Below, piece after piece: positions 19,617-25,077 of a stretch of 25,077 nt of DNA (the stretch's first letter is position 1; each line of letters begins with the position of its first letter). The stretch spans positions 1 through 25,077 of the forward strand of contig SWBL01000516.1 in NCBI GenBank assembly GCA_024195585.1. Direction: 5' to 3'. This stretch comes from Aureobasidium sp. EXF-3400. Its lineage: Eukaryota; Ascomycota; Dothideomycetes; Dothideales; Saccotheciaceae. The notes under the pieces were generated by a model that searched no databases, was not told the DNA's origin, and saw nothing but the letters and a program-made list of their open reading frames with translations. The translations under genes were made by a program, and so were the position numbers.

Positions 19617-22600
19617 TTATCTCTGTTTTTGCAATCTTCCTGTTTTAATAGCATACTTAATGGTGGCTTTGACTACGTTCAAGTCTGGCTGCCATTTGCC
19701 CTTATCGCCGTTAACCTTCTTCCTATCTCTTTCGGCTGTTAAGTACCCTCCTAGCGCGTAGGACAGATCCCAGTATCTGCTGCCGTGTGCTGCCTTTATG
19801 GCCTGTCTTTCATCCTTCCATCTTAGGCATGAGAACAAGAAGTGTGGTACTGTTTCTGTCATTCCACATTCACACCTGTCTGTGTCTGCAATGTTGATTC
19901 TGCTAAGGTACGTGTTCAGTCTTAATATGTTTGTCCTTAGTTGGACCAGTATGGCAGCTGCTGTTCTGTTAAGTGCGTTGTATAGCTTAGTTATGTGCTT
20001 TCTAGGCAATGCCTTGTCGATCTTCTAAAGATGTTTGCCTGTTGTTACGCCATAGAACTCCTTGTGCTTTGGCTTAAAATCTATGACTTTTGCTTTTGCG
20101 TATATTGCTGAAATTGGGACGTTGTTTGCAGGGTTAGGCATGGCCGAGTTAGCGTCTGTCGCCTTCTAAGCTAGCTCGTTTGCCCTCTCGTTGCTTTTGA
20201 TTCCCTCGTGGCCTAGGACCTAGTACAGTGAGAATGTCGCTTTAGCGATCTTCTCCCTAATTTTCATGACTAGGCCTATGCTATTATTGGTCTTTATAGA
20301 TTAGATGCTCCGAAGGGCACTTTAGCTGTTAGAAAAGACCCTAATCTTTACCGATCTATTGTTCTCGTGTGATAGGCCTTTAATAGCCATCTATATCGCT
20401 TCTAGCTCTGTCAAATGGACATTTGTTTCTTTAGCTCTTCTTGTTATTCTTAACGCTTCCTATGCTGATGTCCAGATCCCTACGCCTGCTCGTCCGTTAC
20501 GGATAGATCCATCCGTGTAGAAGTCGATTATTCCTAGTTCTTCCGCAGTTGCAAGCTTAGCTGCTTCCTTGTCGAGTATGTAAACATGGGCCTTTAGGCT
20601 CTATGGTTTATACCCTACGGCGGGGATCTTCTCAGCTCTGTTCGCATTAAGTCCCATAAACACCCCTGCTACTTTCCGGAGAGGCGAGTTAAACCGCTTG
20701 ATTAGTCTTGTCCTAGCAAGCTTTGCATAGATGTGTAACGCCTCTAGTTTCTGGATCGAGATCTAGAACCTAAGTGTCTGCTCGTATGGTCTTTGTTATA
20801 AGGATGGTATCCCTGCTTCTAAGACTGCAACATCGAGACCTAGCGTTCTAAATCCTCCTACAATGGCTTATGCTGCAACTCTCTAGGCTCTGTATAGCAC
20901 TAACAGCGTTTTGTCAGATACTGTAAGGTACTAGATCGGCGACGCGTAGTCTATGACTGGTACGACTGTTGCTATATACAACTAACGCATGGTTGATGGG
21001 TTTAAGCCTTACAGTCTTTTAAGAGCTAATGCTGCTTTTAGTGCTTTCCCTACTTTTTCTGCTAGATGTTCCTTAAATCGAAGCCCTTGATCTAGGATTA
21101 CACCTAGGACTTTGATTAACTGGCTTGGCTGTATCCGGTCTCCTTTAAAGTATAGGGGCATGTCGCTATCTCTGAGCAAGTCGTTATATCTTATAAAGTG
21201 AATAAACGCTGTTTTCAAGGCTTCGAACACTGCTCTACTCTCCTTTTCCCATCTTTCTAGTTTCGGTAGTATGTCTCTCTGGATTATCCTTATATTTCTT
21301 TCCGCGGAGTCACTAACTACCTACGTAGTATAGTCGTTAACAAATGCCATAGAGGCCCCTTCTTTAATTGCCATCTATACTAGATCTGCGTTAAAGAAAA
21401 GGAACAGGATTAGCGCAAGTGGTAATCCTTATGGCAAGCCTAACTAAGGTAGGTCCTCTATTTCAGACGTAAAGCCATTAACTACTACACTTGCTTTCCT
21501 GTCGGTGCAAAAGTCTTAAACCTATCTAACTATGGTTTTAGGAATTCTTCTTTGTCTTATCCTCTCTAGAAGTGGTCCTATTGCAACATTGTTATATGCT
21601 CCTTTAACGTCGAATGAAACTAGTGATAGGGTCTTTTTGCCTCTCCAGGCGTCGTAGATGGCTTCTTAAAGGTAGGAAATGGCTAGTACTGTTAATTTCT
21701 GCTTCCTTGCTCCGAAGTGATTATTAGGCAGGAGTTTTTGCACCTTAGTAAGGTATGCAAGCCGTGTGGCCATTATAGCTTCTATAATCTTTCCTAGCGT
21801 TGCTAGCAAAGATATTGGCCTATAGTTCTTAGGAAGAGTGTAGTCATCTTTATTCCCTTTCTTAAGCGGAACAATCTTTGCTACCTTCTATTGCAACGGC
21901 AGTTTGCCTTACCTAAGCGAGGTTGAGAAGAGTGTGTAGATTTGCTGTTGCAAAACTGGCTAGACTTCTCTCCATACTCTAATAGTCAAGCTATTACTTC
22001 CTGCCGCTTTGTCTAGGCTTGCAGAGAATAGTACCTTCTCGATCTCGTCTATTATTAATGCTTTGCTAAAGAGCTGGTCTATAACAGTGTCTCCTATATG
22101 TTTAGGTCTCTAGGGGATGGGTGGTTCTGGGAAGAAACTGTGTAGCAGTTCCTTAGCAATTTCAGCTTTGTCTTAAATGACCTCCCCTCCGTGTCCCTTA
22201 ATAGATGTAATCCTGCCGAAGCTTAATCTCTTGCTTGGGTTAAGGTATTGAGCTGCTTTCTAGATGTTTGCTAATTCACCGAGGAACTCTATCTAATGTT
22301 CCTTTTTGCGTTTCTTAATCGCGTAGTGAAAGTCATACCTTGCTATCTTTACTACGATCTCGAGGCGGTCATCTTGCCGGCCTTATCTCCTTCTTAATCT
22401 TGCTAGGTTACGAGTCCTCGTGTACTCTTTTCTTATAGAAGTTAACTTATTTGACCACTATCTTTTTGCGTACTTTGATGATTTTGCCTTTAGGCAATGC
22501 TGTTCTATCGCTGTCTAAGTGACTTCCTGGATGTAGTTTTGTATTGCTTCAAAATCGTCTATTGGGAACGGGATGTCGGTAAGATGTTGTCTTATCTTGT

Positions 22601-23411
22601 CTCTTATTGCTTTCTAGTCTGCTTTTTACAACAAGTATCGTAGAGCTGTTAGGTCTTCTATCACGTCTCCTATGCCTATGGCTGTGTGTATCGCTCTATA
22701 ATCCGAGCTATACTCATTCTCAAACGGTTAGCAGGTGTCTCGGTCCTCGAACAATCTCTCGCTAGCTATAGTTAGGTCGATCGTTAATGTCGATTCATTA
22801 CGCTCCCATATTGGCACTCCTCTCTATGTGAGTAACTGTAGGTTGTTTTCCTTAATGAAATCCAGTACCCTGCTACCTTCTCCTTATCTCGTTCCTAATG
22901 CTACCTTATTTCCTCCCTATACAATATCGTGGCGGTTAAAGTCTCCTGCAATAAAAATTTCCAGATCTGGGTTGTCGCTACACTCTCTTATAATCACTTC
23001 CGGGACTTCTTGTAGTCGGGTGTATAGTTCTTGCTCGTCGAGTTCATAGCCGCTGCCTATACTAGGAATGTATATTGATGCTAGCAGTATGCTACGGGTC
23101 CCATGTTTTATGACGATTGCAGTGATGTCGTTGCTATTCATCGTGACTTGAGCGTATTCGTTGTTCCGGTTTATCCATATGCATAATCGGATCCTTTGTG
23201 TTTGGTTTTCTCTTTGCGTTGTTTTTGGTTTTATAACTTCAAAATTGGGTCCTGCTCCGGTAATCTAAAGGTTTCCTGCGTTTTCCCAATAGTGTGGTTC
23301 CTATATAAGAATGGCATCGGAATCCCAGATGTCTGGGTCGTTATATAAAGCATCCTAAACTCCTAAACTCTTGTGCAGATTTGCTTGAAGAATGTTTAGT
23401 GTACTAATCAT
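19617..23411 (-). pseudogene. LINE ORF2: APE endonuclease, reverse transcriptase, RNase H, zinc finger
   Basis: 1264 codons plus a stop, no frameshift, but interrupted by dozens of TAG and TAA codons. Order of parts: N-terminal LNILQANLHKS typical of LINE endonucleases; FIAGDFNRHD (about 22925-22955); reverse-transcriptase block NYRPISLLATLGKIIEA (about 21780-21830); catalytic box reading FVND (21333-21344); RNase H motif DFYTDGS (about 20504-20525); HEGIKSNERANELA; and a C-terminal CECGMTETVPHFLFSC zinc-binding motif (about 19827-19873). These proteins nick target DNA and reverse-transcribe element RNA in place. The second aspartate of the reverse-transcriptase pair is kept but the first is Asn, and the RNase H motif usually reading SDS is SNS. 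The copy cannot make a full protein. Confidence 0.9.
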
Positions 23412-24966
23412 AACAGCGTAGGTTGATCATCCTTTCTTGTTGCTTTTAGAACTCTAGGCACTTTTTGTGTGTTGCTAGATGGTTTCCTCCACAATTGCTG
23501 CACTTGGGTTCACCTAGGCTGCAGCTATTATGTCCTTCTTATGCGCACTACGTGCACCTAGTGGTGTTCTTGCACTCCTTCTATATGTGTCCAAATTGGT
23601 GACAGTTATAATAGGATCTTGGTCCTCTGTTATTATGGAAAGTTAAGACTTTAACCATGCAACCGAACAAGTATACTTCTTCGCCGTCTGCTTGCCTCTG
23701 GAGCAGTTTCTCCACCTGTTCTTTCGTCGCTAGCTTAGCCACTGTAGATGCATAGGAGGTGTACTCCTTTAGTCTGCCTAGCCATCTCATCATCTTGACT
23801 TCTACTTCGTTCTCCTCTGCAAAGGCATCTCGTGTTTCTTAACTAATTGCTCCGGTCTGGTGATCTATAGCTTCTATTTTTAGGATGAAGTCCACCTTAA
23901 TTAGGTACCAGGTGGATTCGATAAGCCTTGCCCCTTTAAGAAACATTAGTAGCCATTCGTCTACGTAAGCTCTCGCTACTTTCTCCGCTTCCTTGTCGAT
24001 CTTAAAGTACGCTAGGTGGACGTCCTTGTTCGTATGTCTGATCATGAACTGGTTGAGGACGACTGTGTCTAGCCCTTCGTTGGATCTGATCGCAGCCATA
24101 ATTCGATTCTTGGTTCTTGTTCTAAGCTGTGTTCCAGTGTATCCATCTGTCTTAAGGTTTTTTATGTCCAATACCATATCTGCTTCTTGTGCGTTTTTGG
24201 ACTTTTTCATTGCGCTTCTGATCGACGTTCCTACAGATACTGGGGGTGACTGCGGTGGGCTTGACTGCTCTGAAAGATCGAAGGATACTGATGTTCTAGG
24301 CGACCTGACTGGCGTTCTCACTGCTTCCTGGCTTGACAGTTGTACTCCCCGAGCTGTAACACTTGCGTAGGAATCGGTTGTTCCTGTCGGTAGAGACGAT
24401 GACTGGAGGGAACCCCAGTTTGGGGCTGCCTCTTGTAGGCTCTTAATGTCTAGGACTAGCGTTGTGACAGTCGTTTGTAGTTGTCTAATCTCCTCTCTGT
24501 ATCTGTCTTTTTCCTCCTGTTCTTTCCTTTCTCTCTCTCTAGCCATTCTTTGTGCGTCCAATAGCTGTTGCATGATGTCGTTCATTGTGACCTCTCTTGT
24601 GCTGTCGCTGTTTCTACCACTACCAGGTGTAGGGCTGCCCTCAGATTGGTGGTTGGTGTCTCTTCCTTCTTTTTCTGCGCTTCTAGTCGCCATTCTTGTA
24701 GCCATGGGTGAGGGTCTCTTCCTTGGTGTCGCTTCCACTGACGTCGAGTCAGAGTCTATGTCGATACGTGCGTCGCGTCTCTGAGGGCTGTCCTCTGCGC
24801 CGCCCTGTCTGCCGTCTCTTTTTCTTTTTTCCGCATGTTCCCTATCCCTCATAACTGTATCCTCCTCATCCTGCCTATCCCCGCTGCCCTGTGACAGCGA
24901 TTCGAACCTCCCCTTTCCTGCTATACCTCCGCCTCTCGCACCTCCTCGGCCTTTCGGAGCTGGCAT
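23404..24966 (-). pseudogene. LINE ORF1 (gag-like RNA-binding protein), few stops
   Basis: 520 codons in one frame. The first 375 are open: a Gly/Arg-rich N-terminus (MPAPKGRGGARGGGIAGKGR), a Ser/Thr-rich linker, a charged coiled coil (MAREREREKEQ-like, about residues 140-180) and an RNA-binding-type region ending near 23839. After that stop come LKEYTSYASTVAKLATKEQV and three cysteine motifs of the CCHC type (about 23465-23610): CHQFGH, CTxCAxEGHNSC and CSNCGGNHLATHKKC. Only about five in-frame stops occur, all explained by C-to-T or G-to-A. The terminal TAG overlaps the ORF2 start in TATGATTAG. ORF1 proteins coat the element RNA and escort it to the target. Confidence 0.88.
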
Positions 24967-25077
24967 CTCGACCCCGCACCGTGGCGCTTCGCTGGAAATT
25001 CGAGGGAATCACCAGGAGACACTGCTCCAGCTTATAGAGTAATAAAATTTGATGAATTCGATGATTTTTGTCCGAGT

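Larger units (their letters stand above)
19232..25077 (-). mobile_element. Nearly full-length Tad1-like LINE, lightly RIP-mutated
   Basis: The sister copy of the element at 130-6042, in inverted orientation, at least 5.85 kb. Reading the minus strand: 5' leader (from the window edge to 24967), ORF1 (24966-23404), ORF2 (23411-19617), a 3' untranslated region of about 385 bases with the conserved TACCCCTTGCGGGG block, and an AAATC tail. The window ends inside the 5' leader, so the 5' junction and duplication of the target site cannot be seen. Both ORFs keep a single reading frame throughout and are interrupted only by stops derivable from Gln or Trp codons. CpA and TpG remain common, so mutation is far milder than in copy 1. 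Confidence 0.92.

Noticed and set aside
23993..24784. Plus-strand open frames of 112-125 codons (23993-24370 and 24446-24784)
   Set aside because: They lie antisense to LINE ORF1, which has clear homology and motifs; their Ser/Leu/Cys-rich translations are complements of the charged ORF1 sequence.
1..25077. CRISPR arrays, rRNA genes, bacterial operons or plasmid features
   Set aside because: None seen; repeats are LINE tails and the gene style is fungal.

Overview
The window looks like a piece of a filamentous ascomycete (Pezizomycotina) genome. Three signs support this: Tad1-like LINE retrotransposons damaged by C-to-T changes of the repeat-induced point mutation (RIP) type, a SAT4-family ('fungal rhodopsin' domain) membrane-protein gene, and short GT-AG introns with fungal-style branch sites. 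The class is probably Dothideomycetes-like, but that is a guess.

Layout. Positions 1-100 hold the 3' end of one LINE copy. Positions about 130-6042 hold a complete LINE on the plus strand, very heavily RIP-mutated, and about 6070-6160 hold a small 3'-end fragment of a third copy. An AT-rich, RIP-degraded repeat with a GC-rich core (about 6165-6725) leads into the promoter of an intact, intronless CoA-dependent acyltransferase gene of the alcohol-acetyltransferase type (7021-8538). Next comes a small coiled-coil protein gene with an unresolved 5' end (to 10066). A SAT4-family gene follows (10844-12190), killed by point mutations only, with its reading frame otherwise whole. After about 2.1 kb of mostly gene-poor DNA there is a predicted multi-exon orphan gene with a coiled coil (14333 to about 16052/16183). 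It converges on an intronless orphan gene on the minus strand (16858-17673). A broken paralogue of the plus-strand orphan gene lies at about 18108-18816. A short coding remnant (about 18920-19231) is cut off by a second LINE of the same family on the minus strand (19232 to beyond 25077), which is only lightly mutated.

The genes do not form an obvious operon or known biosynthetic cluster. The picture is a roughly 13-kb accessory island between inverted LINE copies, containing one probably functional acyltransferase, lineage-specific genes and relics. The most informative signals are: the contrast in RIP damage between sister LINE copies; loss of the same reverse-transcriptase and RNase H catalytic aspartates by RIP-compatible changes; the SAT4 gene in which every stop is explained by C-to-T or G-to-A; and a duplicated, apparently undescribed coiled-coil gene family. 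All functional calls come from reading translations by eye; no database search was run.
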